This document shows, piece by piece, positions 7,987-16,458 of a stretch of 64,000 nt of DNA. A model generated the notes under the pieces. That model made no database searches. It saw only the letters and a program-made list of their open reading frames with translations, and had not been told where the DNA came from. Every line of letters begins with the position of its first letter. The stretch's first letter is position 1. The stretch lies in NCBI GenBank assembly GCA_035528415.1, contig DATKYQ010000044.1, positions 1 through 64,000 of the forward strand. The letters are read 5' to 3'. This DNA comes from DATKYQ01 sp035528415. GTDB taxonomy: Bacteria; Myxococcota; B64-G9. The position numbers and the translations under genes are program-made.

Positions 7987-9030
7987 ATGCGCGACAAATT
8001 CAACAGCCGGTCCATCTCGCGCCTGCGCTTGGTCATACAGATCCTTTTCTTCGCCGTTTTGATCTATGGAGGCTTTGCGGTAAGCGGGATCGAGACATGG
8101 CTGAGCCGCGGACCGGCCCGGATCGACCGCCTGACCGGCCCGGCCAACGTCAAGCAGGTCGTCAAGCGCAGCACCACCACTGACATCTACCTCCCGGCGA
8201 CTTCCTGCATCTACCAGCGCCAGGGTTTGTGCAAGGGCTGCAGCCTCTACTACCTGACCGACATCATCGCCTGGCACCCGAAGATCGAGAAAGTGCTTGC
8301 CTACCTAGGTGTGCTCCTTCTGCTGATGCTCGTCGGCGGGCGCCTGTGGTGCGGTTGGGTCTGTCCCCTGGGGCTGCTTTCGGACATAATGACCAGGCTG
8401 CGCGCCAGGACTGGAATATCGAGAGTGCGCGTATCGAAGGGCTTTCGCGAGGGACTGGTGTGGGCCAAGTATGTCATTCTCTTGGCGGTGCTCTCTGTCG
8501 CAGCCCTGGCTTCATTGCCTTCCATGGCCGATTATCGCCTAAGCCTGTCAGAGCCATTCTGCCAGGTCTGCCCCTCGCGGATCTTCCAGGCCTTCTTCTC
8601 GTTCGATACTGTCTGCTGGACCAACCCGGCCGACAAGATCACCACTGTCTTCACCGTGCTCGGATTACTCGCCTTCGGGCTGTTCTTCATCGGCCTGACC
8701 GTTCGCAGGTTCTGGTGCCGGCTGTGTCCAATCGGGGGGCTGAACGCCGCCTTCAACCGTACCGGCCTGGTGATGATCGTCAAGGACGGGCAAAAGTGCA
8801 CCCGCTGCGGCGCCTGCGAACGCTCGTGCCCGCTGGACGTCCAGCGTGTCTTCGAGGGCCGCGGGCGCGGCCCGGTTACCTCGTACGAGTGCCACCTGTG
8901 CCTGCGCTGTGTTGAAAGCTGCCCGGAGGATGGCTGTCTCGAGTTCCGCTGGCTGGGGTTTACTCTCGCCTCGAGCGGCGTTTCAAAAAAAGGCCCCAGA
9001 ACACGAGCGCCAGAAGTGGAATCAGGCTGA
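7987..9030 (+). CDS. membrane polyferredoxin, second NapH-like protein
   Basis: Second Fe-S membrane protein of the run. After two hydrophobic segments (about 20-40) there is a Cys-rich segment, CIYQRQGLCKGCSLYYLTD, unusual in NapH itself, then CGWVCPLGLLSD and CRLCPIGGLNAAF. A further segment CQVCPSRIFQAF provides extra Cys residues. The end carries two 4Fe-4S motifs, CTRCGACERSCP and CHLCLRCVESCP. I chose ATG 7987; TTG 7978 is possible. The last 71 bases overlap a convergent gene on the minus strand. The pair of polyferredoxins with a propeller between implies electron flow across the membrane, direction unknown. Confidence 0.77.
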   Translation: MRDKFNSRSISRLRLVIQILFFAVLIYGGFAVSGIETWLSRGPARIDRLTGPANVKQVVKRSTTTDIYLPATSCIYQRQGLCKGCSLYYLTDIIAWHPKIEKVLAYLGVLLLLMLVGGRLWCGWVCPLGLLSDIMTRLRARTGISRVRVSKGFREGLVWAKYVILLAVLSVAALASLPSMADYRLSLSEPFCQVCPSRIFQAFFSFDTVCWTNPADKITTVFTVLGLLAFGLFFIGLTVRRFWCRLCPIGGLNAAFNRTGLVMIVKDGQKCTRCGACERSCPLDVQRVFEGRGRGPVTSYECHLCLRCVESCPEDGCLEFRWLGFTLASSGVSKKGPRTRAPEVESG

Positions 9031-9496
9031 GCGCGGCAAGCCCCAGCACGCGCGATGTCCGGCTGCTCTTACCGACGTTGATGGTGCCCGCCTCCATCCA
9101 GCCGCGTCCTTGCCTGCCTGCCCGCGGGCTGTTGTCCGCGAAAAGGCGCAGGCTGTGCAGGTCGGGCTGTCCGCGGGCGTGAAGTGTTGCACTGATCGGG
9201 AACCGGACGTGCGGAGTTGTCGCCTTGCTCTTCGCATCGATCTCGAAGACGCAGCGATCGGCGGGCAGGCAGCGCGGGATGCTCGCCGGCCGCACCACGA
9301 TCTCCAGGGGTGTCTCGCTCTCGACCGACACCCGGGCATCCAGGAGCGCAATTGGAGATTCGTTGCGGTAGATCAGCCTGATCGATCCGCTGCCCCGCGG
9401 CAACCTGATCTCGGAATCGGTCGTAACCAGCGTGACTCCACCCGCCAGGGCCAGCGGGGGAAAGAAGGTCAAGAATGTGATGGCTACGATTCTCAA
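8960..9496 (-). CDS. exported protein with C-terminal membrane anchor, unknown
   Basis: I do not recognise the family. The 178-residue product has an N-terminal signal (about 1-19, ending LALAGG), a beta-rich core of about 110 residues that could be an Ig-like or thin beta-sandwich domain, and a C-terminal membrane helix (about 150-170) followed by KRRSRRE. It would thus be anchored in the inner membrane with its core in the periplasm. The core has two Cys (PRCLPADRC) that may pair. Its 3' end overlaps the polyferredoxin gene by 71 bases on the opposite strand. A gene for an ankyrin lipoprotein lies just upstream in the same direction, 9 bases away, so the two may be co-transcribed. Confidence 0.62.
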   Translation of the reverse strand: MRIVAITFLTFFPPLALAGGVTLVTTDSEIRLPRGSGSIRLIYRNESPIALLDARVSVESETPLEIVVRPASIPRCLPADRCVFEIDAKSKATTPHVRFPISATLHARGQPDLHSLRLFADNSPRAGRQGRGWMEAGTINVGKSSRTSRVLGLAALSLIPLLALVFWGLFLKRRSRRE

Positions 9497-9505
9497 AGGC
9501 GATTC

Positions 9506-10210
9506 CTACCTGGTCGGTTGGGACATTTCGAGCGGCGTGCGTCCGGAGCGATCCTTGGCGAAGATGCTGGCCCCGGCCATGATCAAGGCGTTGGCCACCT
9601 TTTCGTTGCGGGCCAGGTGCAAAGCCGTCATACCGTACTCGTCGTGGGCCTCGACATCTGCTCCGGCCGCGATCAGCAACTCGGCGATCTCGGCCGTAGA
9701 CGCTTCGTGCAACGGTGTCAACTGGTAGCGATTACGCGCGCTCACGTTGGCGCCATGCGCCAGCAGCTGGCGCACCATGACCGCCCGGCCGAGAATGGCG
9801 GCCCAATGCAGGGCACTCATGCCGTTGCGCGTGCGACCGTTGACATCGGCCCGGTGATCGAGAAGAGCCCCGGCCACGTCGACGTGATTTTGCATCGCGG
9901 CCGTGTGCAGCGGCGTCCAACCATACACGTTGCGGGCGGCCACCGGCGCCCCGTGCGAGATCAGTAGTTCGGCCACCGCGGCACTGCCCGCAAGATGCAA
10001 GGGCGTCAGGCGTAAGCTGTCTTCGGCGGCTGGCGGCTCCCCGGCATCCAGCAGGCTGCGCACACGCTCGGCATCACCTGCGAAGCTGGCAAGTGCCAGG
10101 TCGGAAAGCCCGGCTTCTGAGACCGGTAAATTATAAAAGGGAAGTTCTCCCGGCATCGACTCGGCACAGCCGCTAAAGGCCAGAATTATAAGCAGCACAA
10201 AAGCACGCAT
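9506..10210 (-). CDS. ankyrin-repeat lipoprotein
   Basis: A 234-residue periplasmic lipoprotein. The ATG at 10210 starts a lipoprotein signal ending in LAFSGC (Cys about 15); the longer frame upstream would put 20 charged residues before it. From about residue 35 to the end there are six ankyrin repeats, recognisable by TPLHLAGSAAVAELLISHG, GWTPLHTAAMQNH, SALHWAAILGR, LTPLHEAST and MTALHLARNEK. Ankyrin repeats bind other proteins; exported versions are common in this type of genome. It reads away from the DUF362 gene and shares a direction with the anchored protein downstream. Partner unknown. Confidence 0.78.
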   Translation of the reverse strand: MRAFVLLIILAFSGCAESMPGELPFYNLPVSEAGLSDLALASFAGDAERVRSLLDAGEPPAAEDSLRLTPLHLAGSAAVAELLISHGAPVAARNVYGWTPLHTAAMQNHVDVAGALLDHRADVNGRTRNGMSALHWAAILGRAVMVRQLLAHGANVSARNRYQLTPLHEASTAEIAELLIAAGADVEAHDEYGMTALHLARNEKVANALIMAGASIFAKDRSGRTPLEMSQPTR

Positions 10211-10301
10211 GTGCACAATCTTGACCTCTGGAGCCATGCGCGTCAAGCGAGAAGGGAGCAAGATGGGCATAACCTTCTCGATGTGCTAGGATGATCCGGC
10301 A

Positions 10302-11351
10302 ATGGAAGAGAAGCGGCGAAATGAACGAGACAAGATCGACCGGCGGCGCTTTTTGAAAGTCGCCTGTGGTTCGGCCGCCTGCCTGGGAGCGGCGGCCTGC
10401 CTGCCCCACGCGGATGGCGACTGGGATTCGTGCACTGAAAGCCAGCCGCTGATAGAGGCCCCGTCTTCCAATCGGGTGGTCGAAGTGCACTCGGAGCAGG
10501 CTGTCATCCAGGTTGAGGGAAAGAGCGCCATCGACGCCGGAGTGGTGATCGCCATGTTCGCGGCCGGTTTGCAGTCCTTGACCGGGCAGGCTGAGGCTGC
10601 CGAAGCCTGGCGAGTCGTCCTGCCGGGACGAAAGGACGGAGAGCGCATCGCGCTCAAGGCCAATGCATTGAACCAGGATGTGCCGAGTTCTCCAGAACTT
10701 CTGGCCGCCGTCATCGGCTCGCTAACCGAAGGCGGCATCCCGGCCGCGGATGTTTTCGTCTGGGATCGCACTGTGCGTGAACTCGAGCTGGCCGGTATCA
10801 CCCCCGAGCGACTGGGCGTCGACTGCCGCGGCACGATCTACTCTTCGGGCGACGACAGCGGTCCGGGCTACGAACAGGAGGCGGCCTGTCTTTCGGGGTG
10901 CAAGATACATCTCTCAACCATCCTGACTCGCGAGACAGATCATCTGATCAACGTGGCCGTGCTGAAAAACCATTTCGCGGCCGGCTTCTCCGGCTGTCTC
11001 AAGAACAACTACGGCTGCTTCGAAAATCCCTACGACTTCCACGATGGCTGCGAGCAGCACATAGCCCTGCTCAATGCGCTGCCGCAGATCGCCTCGGTCG
11101 CCCGCCTGTGTGTGTTAGATTCCCTCTTCGCGGTCACGTCAGGAGATACCAACAAGCCGGCCGACTGCGAGCCGGGGCTCATACTGCTCTCGTTCGATCC
11201 CGTGGCCATCGATCAACGCGGCCTGGACGTCCGCGACCGGATTCGCGCATCGCGCGGGCAAGACCCGGGCAATCCGGCCGGCTACCTGCAGGTGGCAGCC
11301 GATATGGGCATGGGCAACATCGACTACGACCTTCAGACAATCGAGATCTGA
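10302..11351 (+). CDS. Tat-exported DUF362 domain protein
   Basis: A 349-residue protein with a twin-arginine signal: DRRRFLKVACGSAACLGAAAC, in which the last Cys might also be lipidated. The body matches DUF362 proteins: phosphate-like segment KANALNQDVPSSPELLAAVI, the central VAVLKNHFAAGFSGCLKNNYGC with conserved Lys and Gly, and the C-terminal SFDPVAIDQRGLDV. DUF362 members are often fused to or encoded beside ferredoxin domains, and this one lies close to two membrane polyferredoxins. Several Cys residues (SGCKIHLS, GCFENPYDFHDGC) could bind a metal centre. Substrate unknown. A possible extended -10 (GTGCTAGGAT) ends about nine bases before the ATG and no Shine-Dalgarno is evident. Confidence 0.77.
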   Translation: MEEKRRNERDKIDRRRFLKVACGSAACLGAAACLPHADGDWDSCTESQPLIEAPSSNRVVEVHSEQAVIQVEGKSAIDAGVVIAMFAAGLQSLTGQAEAAEAWRVVLPGRKDGERIALKANALNQDVPSSPELLAAVIGSLTEGGIPAADVFVWDRTVRELELAGITPERLGVDCRGTIYSSGDDSGPGYEQEAACLSGCKIHLSTILTRETDHLINVAVLKNHFAAGFSGCLKNNYGCFENPYDFHDGCEQHIALLNALPQIASVARLCVLDSLFAVTSGDTNKPADCEPGLILLSFDPVAIDQRGLDVRDRIRASRGQDPGNPAGYLQVAADMGMGNIDYDLQTIEI

Positions 11352-11353
11352 AC

Positions 11354-12568
11354 TCAGTCCGTCTTCCGGGCGACAATCATCTCTAGCAGGGCTTCGATCC
11401 TGGTTCTCAAACGACCCGTGTCCTCAGGCCCGAATTCGGTGTTGATCGAAAGCCAGGGCAGCCCGCTCTCAGCGAAAGACCCCGCCAGCCCCGGCTCATC
11501 CAGGTCGAAAAGCTGACACAGGCGCTGAGTATGGTGAACGATCCCGTCCACGCTGTGGCTCTCAACCAGTTCGCGCAGGCGGTCGGTGCGCCCGTCGCTT
11601 CCGACCAGGCAGGGACAGGTGGAGGGCAAGAGCACTCGCTCCCCGGCCGCGCGGATCAGCCCGTCGGTCGTCCATTCGTCCACCACGACGGGGTGCCGCA
11701 GACGCTCGCTGCCCGAGCACAGCTCGTCGGCCACAATGTCGGCCCCGCATTCGAGCAGCAGAAGCGGCAGCTTGAAATCCGGCCATAGCACGGGCGAGCC
11801 GGTCAGCAGGATGCGCGCACGCGGCCTGCTTCCGCTGCCGTCAGCCGCACGTTGCTCGAGTTCGCCGAGAAGCACGGCGGTCTTCTCCGTCCACCAGTCG
11901 GGATCGGCGAGGAAGCCGGCCTGCATCACCAAAAGCGCGTCGGCACCGTTGACAGGCGGTCTGGCCGACTTGCGCAGCTCGTTCATCCTGCGCACCAGCG
12001 CCACGCGCTCGTTGACGTGCTCGATGGCCGCGCGCAGCGAGCGCCGCGTGACGCGCCGGCCGCAGAGTTTCTCGATGCGCCTGGTAAGGCGCCGCATCTC
12101 GGAAAGCCAGGCCGACCGCGCTCGCTCTCCCTGGTTTGTCTGCGGCAGCTCCAGATTGAACACTTCGTGCCTGCCCGAAAGCAGGCCGCCGAGTTTTTTC
12201 TTGCCGTCGCACGAAGTCGGAATCACCAGCAGATCGGCGGCAGCCATGGGATCATCGTCGTCGTCCACCCGGCCCATGAGCGCGCGCAAAGCGCAACAAA
12301 CTTCGGCCTGCAGACGCCTGGCACCACGCCGCACCGTTGCCGAGCAGCCGTCGTCGAGGCGAATCGGCACTCCTCCCGCGGCCAGCACCAGCTCGTCCGG
12401 CACGAAGTTGCACACTTGGCCGACAAGCTTGCGCCCGGTCCCGGCAAGCTGACCGCGCCAGAGTTGCTTACGAAAAAATTCGTCGAACGGCTCGATGCCC
12501 CTCGGCCGATCCTTCACGGCAGCCAATGCGTCCAGAACCTGAACGACCTCTTGCTGACACTCAGACAC
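11354..12568 (-). CDS. 2-hydroxyacyl-CoA dehydratase-like Fe-S protein (HgdB/BcrC family)
   Basis: A 404-residue cytoplasmic Fe-S protein. Family segments are VCNFVPDELVLAAGGVPIRLDDG, VIPTSCDGKKK, LLTGSPVLWPD, VVDEWTTDG and VDGIVHHTQRLCQLFDLDEPG. The Cys in these segments are the expected cluster ligands. In the family, two subunits plus an ATP-driven activator remove water from 2-hydroxyacyl-CoA or reduce aromatic CoA esters. Only one subunit is seen here and no activator, so a stand-alone double-cubane-type protein is an alternative. I chose GTG 12568, preceded by GGAGG at nine bases; ATG 12601 is possible but has a weaker site. It converges with the DUF362 gene, two bases apart. Confidence 0.78.
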   Translation of the reverse strand: MSECQQEVVQVLDALAAVKDRPRGIEPFDEFFRKQLWRGQLAGTGRKLVGQVCNFVPDELVLAAGGVPIRLDDGCSATVRRGARRLQAEVCCALRALMGRVDDDDDPMAAADLLVIPTSCDGKKKLGGLLSGRHEVFNLELPQTNQGERARSAWLSEMRRLTRRIEKLCGRRVTRRSLRAAIEHVNERVALVRRMNELRKSARPPVNGADALLVMQAGFLADPDWWTEKTAVLLGELEQRAADGSGSRPRARILLTGSPVLWPDFKLPLLLLECGADIVADELCSGSERLRHPVVVDEWTTDGLIRAAGERVLLPSTCPCLVGSDGRTDRLRELVESHSVDGIVHHTQRLCQLFDLDEPGLAGSFAESGLPWLSINTEFGPEDTGRLRTRIEALLEMIVARKTD

Positions 12569-12611
12569 GACCTGCTTCCTCCGCAATCTCAGGCGGGACA
12601 TCTCCGGGCAA

Positions 12612-12640
12612 AAAATAGGCTTCGGGGCCCACAACATCAA
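12612..12640 (-). promoter_or_regulatory. candidate promoter for the dehydratase-like gene
   Basis: On the minus strand TTGATG and TATTTT are spaced by 17 bases, ending about 43 bases before the GTG at 12568. Moderate match only. Confidence 0.35.
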
Positions 12641-12730
12641 GAACAATCGCCGGCAGCCAGGTGAGCAGGGCCTGGAGATCCTGATTCTGGTCTTTTGTCG
12701 GCAGCCGGTATAGCATTTGCGAAATCGGAG

Positions 12731-13576
12731 ATGGAGGCTATGGGTTCCAAATATAAAGTTACGCTGGCGTTTCTGCTGGTGGCCGCGGTCACTTTTGCAG
12801 CGCTCGAGCTGTTCATGTCCCCGTCCAGCGGTCCTGATGTTCCGCTGACCGAGGAAGCCGTTGCTTTTCCTGGCGCCGGATCTTCTATACCGCGCGCAGG
12901 TAACGAAAAAACCACGGCAGAGGAACCCGCGCCGGCGGCCCGGGCGGCCGAACCGCAACTGGTGCCCGTCGTACCGCGGGGCCCGGTTTCCATGCGAAAA
13001 GAGGCCAGGCTCCCCGTTCCTCCGTCCGAGTCCGAGCCCGGGCTCACGGCAGTTTACATGGTCAAGGATACCACCCCGCCAAGGCTTTCGATTCTGTCGC
13101 CGGTCGACCGTTCATACACCATGGAGCGACAGATCAAGCTGACGGTTCGCTCCGAGGCGGGCGCCCGGGTCGATCTGAACGGTTCTGCCCTTGCCGAAAA
13201 GCCGCCCGGCTTTTTCCGCGGCAGCGCCGGTTTGTCGCCCGGGCAAAACAGCATCGTCGTGCGGGCCACGGACGCTGTCGGTAACGTTTCTACGGCCTTG
13301 GCACGGGTGACCTTCATCGATCCGGCAAACATCCGGGCCGAGAAAAGTCGCCTGGTCGCCCTATTGAAGCAGCTCGATGAAGTACGCGCCGCGGCCCGGG
13401 ATGTCGACCAACGTATCGCCGAATTGCTCGGTCAGATCGAAGACGCCAAGGATGTCAAGCGCATTCCCGAGTTCAGCAATATCCTGCGCGAGGTGCGCAA
13501 CAACCGCAAGCAGTTGCAACAAGAGATTGAACACGCAATTGTTAAAATCGACAAGTCCTTGCCTGGCGTGAAATGA
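12731..13576 (+). CDS. membrane-anchored Ig-like plus coiled-coil protein
   Basis: A protein of about 280 residues, family unknown. An N-terminal membrane helix (about 10-28) is followed by a low-complexity Pro/Ala-rich linker to about residue 95. Residues about 105-190 form an Ig-like domain: TPPRLSILSPVDRSY, VDLNGSAL and a strand IVVRATDAVGNVSTA, a pattern used by bacterial cell-surface modules. After this comes a helical, charged C-terminus (about 195-275) with heptad-like Leu and Ile, probably a coiled coil. The likely position is periplasmic, anchored to the inner membrane. ATG 12740 is an alternative start. The NatB-type permease gene follows 57 bases later in the same direction, so co-transcription is possible. 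Confidence 0.6.
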   Translation: MEAMGSKYKVTLAFLLVAAVTFAALELFMSPSSGPDVPLTEEAVAFPGAGSSIPRAGNEKTTAEEPAPAARAAEPQLVPVVPRGPVSMRKEARLPVPPSESEPGLTAVYMVKDTTPPRLSILSPVDRSYTMERQIKLTVRSEAGARVDLNGSALAEKPPGFFRGSAGLSPGQNSIVVRATDAVGNVSTALARVTFIDPANIRAEKSRLVALLKQLDEVRAAARDVDQRIAELLGQIEDAKDVKRIPEFSNILREVRNNRKQLQQEIEHAIVKIDKSLPGVK

Positions 13577-13598
13577 TACATTCAGTCGCTGTGCTAGA

Positions 13599-13627
13599 TT
13601 GACTTCTCCATTTGTCCGGGTTAGGTA
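13599..13627 (+). promoter_or_regulatory. candidate promoter, near-leaderless start
   Basis: TTGACT and TAGGTA are separated by 17 bases. The predicted transcription start falls at or next to the ATG at 13634, which has no clear Shine-Dalgarno. The -10 box is weak, so this is tentative. Confidence 0.3.
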
Positions 13628-13633
13628 CGGGCC

Positions 13634-15091
13634 ATGTCGGTCATCGCCACTGTCTTCAAAAAAGAATTGCTCGACGTCCTGCGCGATCGGCGCACGCTGA
13701 TCTTCATGCTGGTCATCCCGACGCTGTCCATTCCCGTCCTGATGTGGGTCCTCACAAGCGTCATGGTTCACTTCACAGAAAAGTTGGCCCGCGAACAGGT
13801 GAACGTCCTGATGATCAATCCGCAGGCGGCACCGGATCTGGCAAAAGGCCTTACGGATCGCTCCACCATCGTCGGCCGGGCGCAGCGTGTCGCCGGGGTG
13901 CTTGGCGAGTACGGCATAGGCGAGAAGGAACTCGGCATGGTCAGTGGCGATTCACAGGCATTCATCAGACTGCTCGAGAAGAAAGGAGTCGATCCCGACC
14001 AGCTTGCGGCCCGGCTGCGGGGTGTCTCCGGGGACGATGAGTTCGATTTTTCGCCCGCCGGTATCATCGGCAGCGCCTACCCACCCAATTTCCATATCAT
14101 CACCTCATTGCCCACGGGGATGCCGGACGTCTCCGACCCAGCCGACAGGCAGGCGGCCTTGCTGCAAGCCGTCCGTCGGGACAAGATCGCCGCCGCCGTC
14201 GAGTTCGAGCAGGATGCCCCGAAGCGCTTGGCCGGGGGCAATTTCACCGTGGTAAAAGTATACTACATCGAGACGTCCGATCGCTCGGCACGAGCATTCA
14301 GAGGCCTGCGGACGATCCTGGGATCCCTGGGCAAGGATATCACCATCGAGAGGATCCGCGCCCACGATCTGCCGCCGGGGTTCGCAACGCCAATAAAAGT
14401 GCGCTCGCGGCGCCTGCCGGGGCCGAGCTTGATGGCCAAGATCCTTTCGCAGATCCTTCCCTACATGATCCTGCTCTTTTCCATGCTCGGCGCCCTCTAC
14501 CCGGCCATCGATCTCGGCGCGGGCGAGAAAGAACGCGGCACGCTGGAGACGCTGTTGGTAGCCCCGGTCAGCAGGTTGTCCATCGTGCTCGGCAAGTTCA
14601 CCGTGATTCTCTTAGCAGCGCTGGTGTCGGCGTTGCTGGCCACAGCAAGCCTTGCGATCTCCTTGCGGATCGGCGTCTTTGCGACCCTGTCGGTGATTGG
14701 CGGCGGATCGTTCACTTTCAGCCCGATCGAGGCGCTGGTGGCTTTACTGATGGTGGTGCCGGTCGGCTGCATCTTCGCGGCGCTGCTTTTGGCCATCTCA
14801 ATCTTCGCCAAGAGCTTTAAGGAGGCCCAGTCCTATGCCAGCCCGTTGCAGATGTTCATCGTCATGCCGGCCTTCGCCTCATTCATCCCCGGAGTCGATC
14901 TCGACTGGCTGACCGCCTCCATTCCAATCGTCAACGTATCGCTGGCGCTCAAGGAAATATTCACCGGCAATCTCGACCAGCATTGGGCTCACGTGGGCCT
15001 GATCTTTTTATCCACCACTTTCTACGCGGGACTGTTGCTGTGGTTCGCCGCCTGGTGGTTCCGCCGTGAGCAGGTTCTTTTCAGGTCTTGA
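13634..15091 (+). CDS. ABC-2 type (NatB-like) transporter permease
   Basis: A 485-residue inner-membrane export permease. The beginning, TVFKKELLDVLRDRRTL, is the usual start of NatB/ABC-2 permeases, with a first helix at about 25-45. A large periplasmic domain of about 230 residues follows, then about five helices from residue 270. The segment GAGEKERGTLETLLVAPVSR is the conserved coupling motif of this family. NatA/NatB pumps export sodium or other small solutes; the substrate here is not known. The ATPase partner is not adjacent: a NatA-like ATPase is encoded at 23405-24163 on the same strand. The saccharopine genes start 58 bases later from their own candidate promoter. Confidence 0.82.
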   Translation: MSVIATVFKKELLDVLRDRRTLIFMLVIPTLSIPVLMWVLTSVMVHFTEKLAREQVNVLMINPQAAPDLAKGLTDRSTIVGRAQRVAGVLGEYGIGEKELGMVSGDSQAFIRLLEKKGVDPDQLAARLRGVSGDDEFDFSPAGIIGSAYPPNFHIITSLPTGMPDVSDPADRQAALLQAVRRDKIAAAVEFEQDAPKRLAGGNFTVVKVYYIETSDRSARAFRGLRTILGSLGKDITIERIRAHDLPPGFATPIKVRSRRLPGPSLMAKILSQILPYMILLFSMLGALYPAIDLGAGEKERGTLETLLVAPVSRLSIVLGKFTVILLAALVSALLATASLAISLRIGVFATLSVIGGGSFTFSPIEALVALLMVVPVGCIFAALLLAISIFAKSFKEAQSYASPLQMFIVMPAFASFIPGVDLDWLTASIPIVNVSLALKEIFTGNLDQHWAHVGLIFLSTTFYAGLLLWFAAWWFRREQVLFRS

Positions 15092-15099
15092 TACAATAA

Positions 15100-15129
15100 T
15101 TGACAAGGCTCGCGGCTAAACCATATAAG
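15100..15129 (+). promoter_or_regulatory. strong candidate promoter of the saccharopine genes
   Basis: A perfect TTGACA at 15100-15105 and TATAAG at 15124-15129, 18 bases apart, stand 20 bases before the GTG at 15150. GGAGG at about 15139 gives a good ribosome site. This is the best promoter match in the window and would drive the two lysine/saccharopine genes. Confidence 0.6.
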
Positions 15130-15149
15130 GGCGCATCCGGAGGTGCGCT

Positions 15150-16445
15150 GTGAGCGTGACAATCGGTGTCCGCAGGGAAGATAAAAACGTATTCGAGCGC
15201 AGAACACCGCTCTTGCCGGATCACGTAAAAAGACTCGTCGGCGCAGGGATCGAGGTCGTCGTCCAGCCTTCCCCGATTCGGGCCGTAGACGATGCGGCTT
15301 ACCGCGCGGCCGGGGCGCGGGTGGACGAGGATCTCTCGGGCTGCGCGGTCGTCTTTGCCGTCAAGGAGATCCCGGAGACAATGTTCAGGCGCGACGGCGT
15401 CTACGTTTTTTTCGCTCATGTCATCAAGGGTCAGGCTCACAACATGCCTATGCTGACCAGGCTGCTCAATCTCGGCTGTTCGCTGGTCGACTATGAAAAG
15501 GTGACTGATGCTTCGGGCCGTCGACTCATTTTCTTCGGCCGCCATGCCGGGCTGGCGGGAATGATCGACAGCCTCTGGGCCCTGGGACGGCGTCTCGAGT
15601 GGGAAGGCCACCAGACGGCCTTCTCGGCGATCAGGCCGACACACGAGTACACAGATCTTGCGCAGGCCAAGCAGGCCGTAGCCGAAGTCGGGCGGCGCTT
15701 GGAGCGAGAGGGCCTCCCTGCAGAGCTTACGCCCATGGTGTTCGGCTTTGCCGGCTACGGCAACGTCTCTGGCGGGGCCCAGGAGGTGTTCGACATCCTG
15801 CCGCATGAAACACTGTCGCCTGTCGAACTCGATACGTCCGCGGACAAGCAATCCGGCGTTCTTTACAAAGTCGTCTTCAAGGAAGAACACATGGCCGAGC
15901 CCAGGCTGCCGGGCCACCTGTTCGAGCTGCAGGAGTACTACGACCACCCGGAGCGCTTCAGGGGAACCTTCGCCCGCCACCTGCGCCGACTTACTGTGCT
16001 GATGAACTGTATCTACTGGACCGAGCGCTATCCCAGACTGGTGACGCGCGCCATGCTCGATGAGATCTGGCGCGAAGAAAAGCCCCGGCTGAAAGTCATC
16101 GGCGATATCAGCTGCGACGTCGAGGGCGCGATCGAGTGCACTCTCAAATGCACGGAGACGGATGCTCCGGTATACGTCTACAACGTCCGTCAAGGTTCAA
16201 TCAGCCCGGGCGTAGCCGGTGACGGCCCGGTAGTACTGGCCGTCGACAACTTGCCCTGCGAGTTGCCGATCGAGAGCTCTCGTGACTTCGGGGACGTGCT
16301 GATGCCGTTCGTCGCCGATATCGCCAGGGCCGATTTCTCGCGGCCCGTTTCCGAATTGGAGCTGCCTGCCCCGATCAAGAGAGCCTTGATAGTCCACCGG
16401 GGTGAGCTGACTTCCGACTACCGCTACCTGCAATCACATCTTTAA
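15150..16445 (+). CDS. lysine-ketoglutarate reductase (LOR) domain protein
   Basis: A 431-residue enzyme similar to the N-terminal, lysine-ketoglutarate reductase half of eukaryotic AASS. The alanine-dehydrogenase-like fold starts with IGVRREDKNVFERRTPLLP, where the R and K residues bind the substrate; YVFFAHVIKGQ and LVDYEKVTD follow. GFAGYGNVSGGAQEVFD is the nucleotide-binding Gly-rich loop. In the known pathway the enzyme condenses L-lysine and 2-oxoglutarate to saccharopine using NADPH. The start is GTG with GGAGG 6 bases before. The partner dehydrogenase lies 13 bases downstream as a separate gene. Cytoplasmic. Confidence 0.8.
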   Translation: MSVTIGVRREDKNVFERRTPLLPDHVKRLVGAGIEVVVQPSPIRAVDDAAYRAAGARVDEDLSGCAVVFAVKEIPETMFRRDGVYVFFAHVIKGQAHNMPMLTRLLNLGCSLVDYEKVTDASGRRLIFFGRHAGLAGMIDSLWALGRRLEWEGHQTAFSAIRPTHEYTDLAQAKQAVAEVGRRLEREGLPAELTPMVFGFAGYGNVSGGAQEVFDILPHETLSPVELDTSADKQSGVLYKVVFKEEHMAEPRLPGHLFELQEYYDHPERFRGTFARHLRRLTVLMNCIYWTERYPRLVTRAMLDEIWREEKPRLKVIGDISCDVEGAIECTLKCTETDAPVYVYNVRQGSISPGVAGDGPVVLAVDNLPCELPIESSRDFGDVLMPFVADIARADFSRPVSELELPAPIKRALIVHRGELTSDYRYLQSHL

Positions 16446-16458
16446 TAGGAGAACCATC

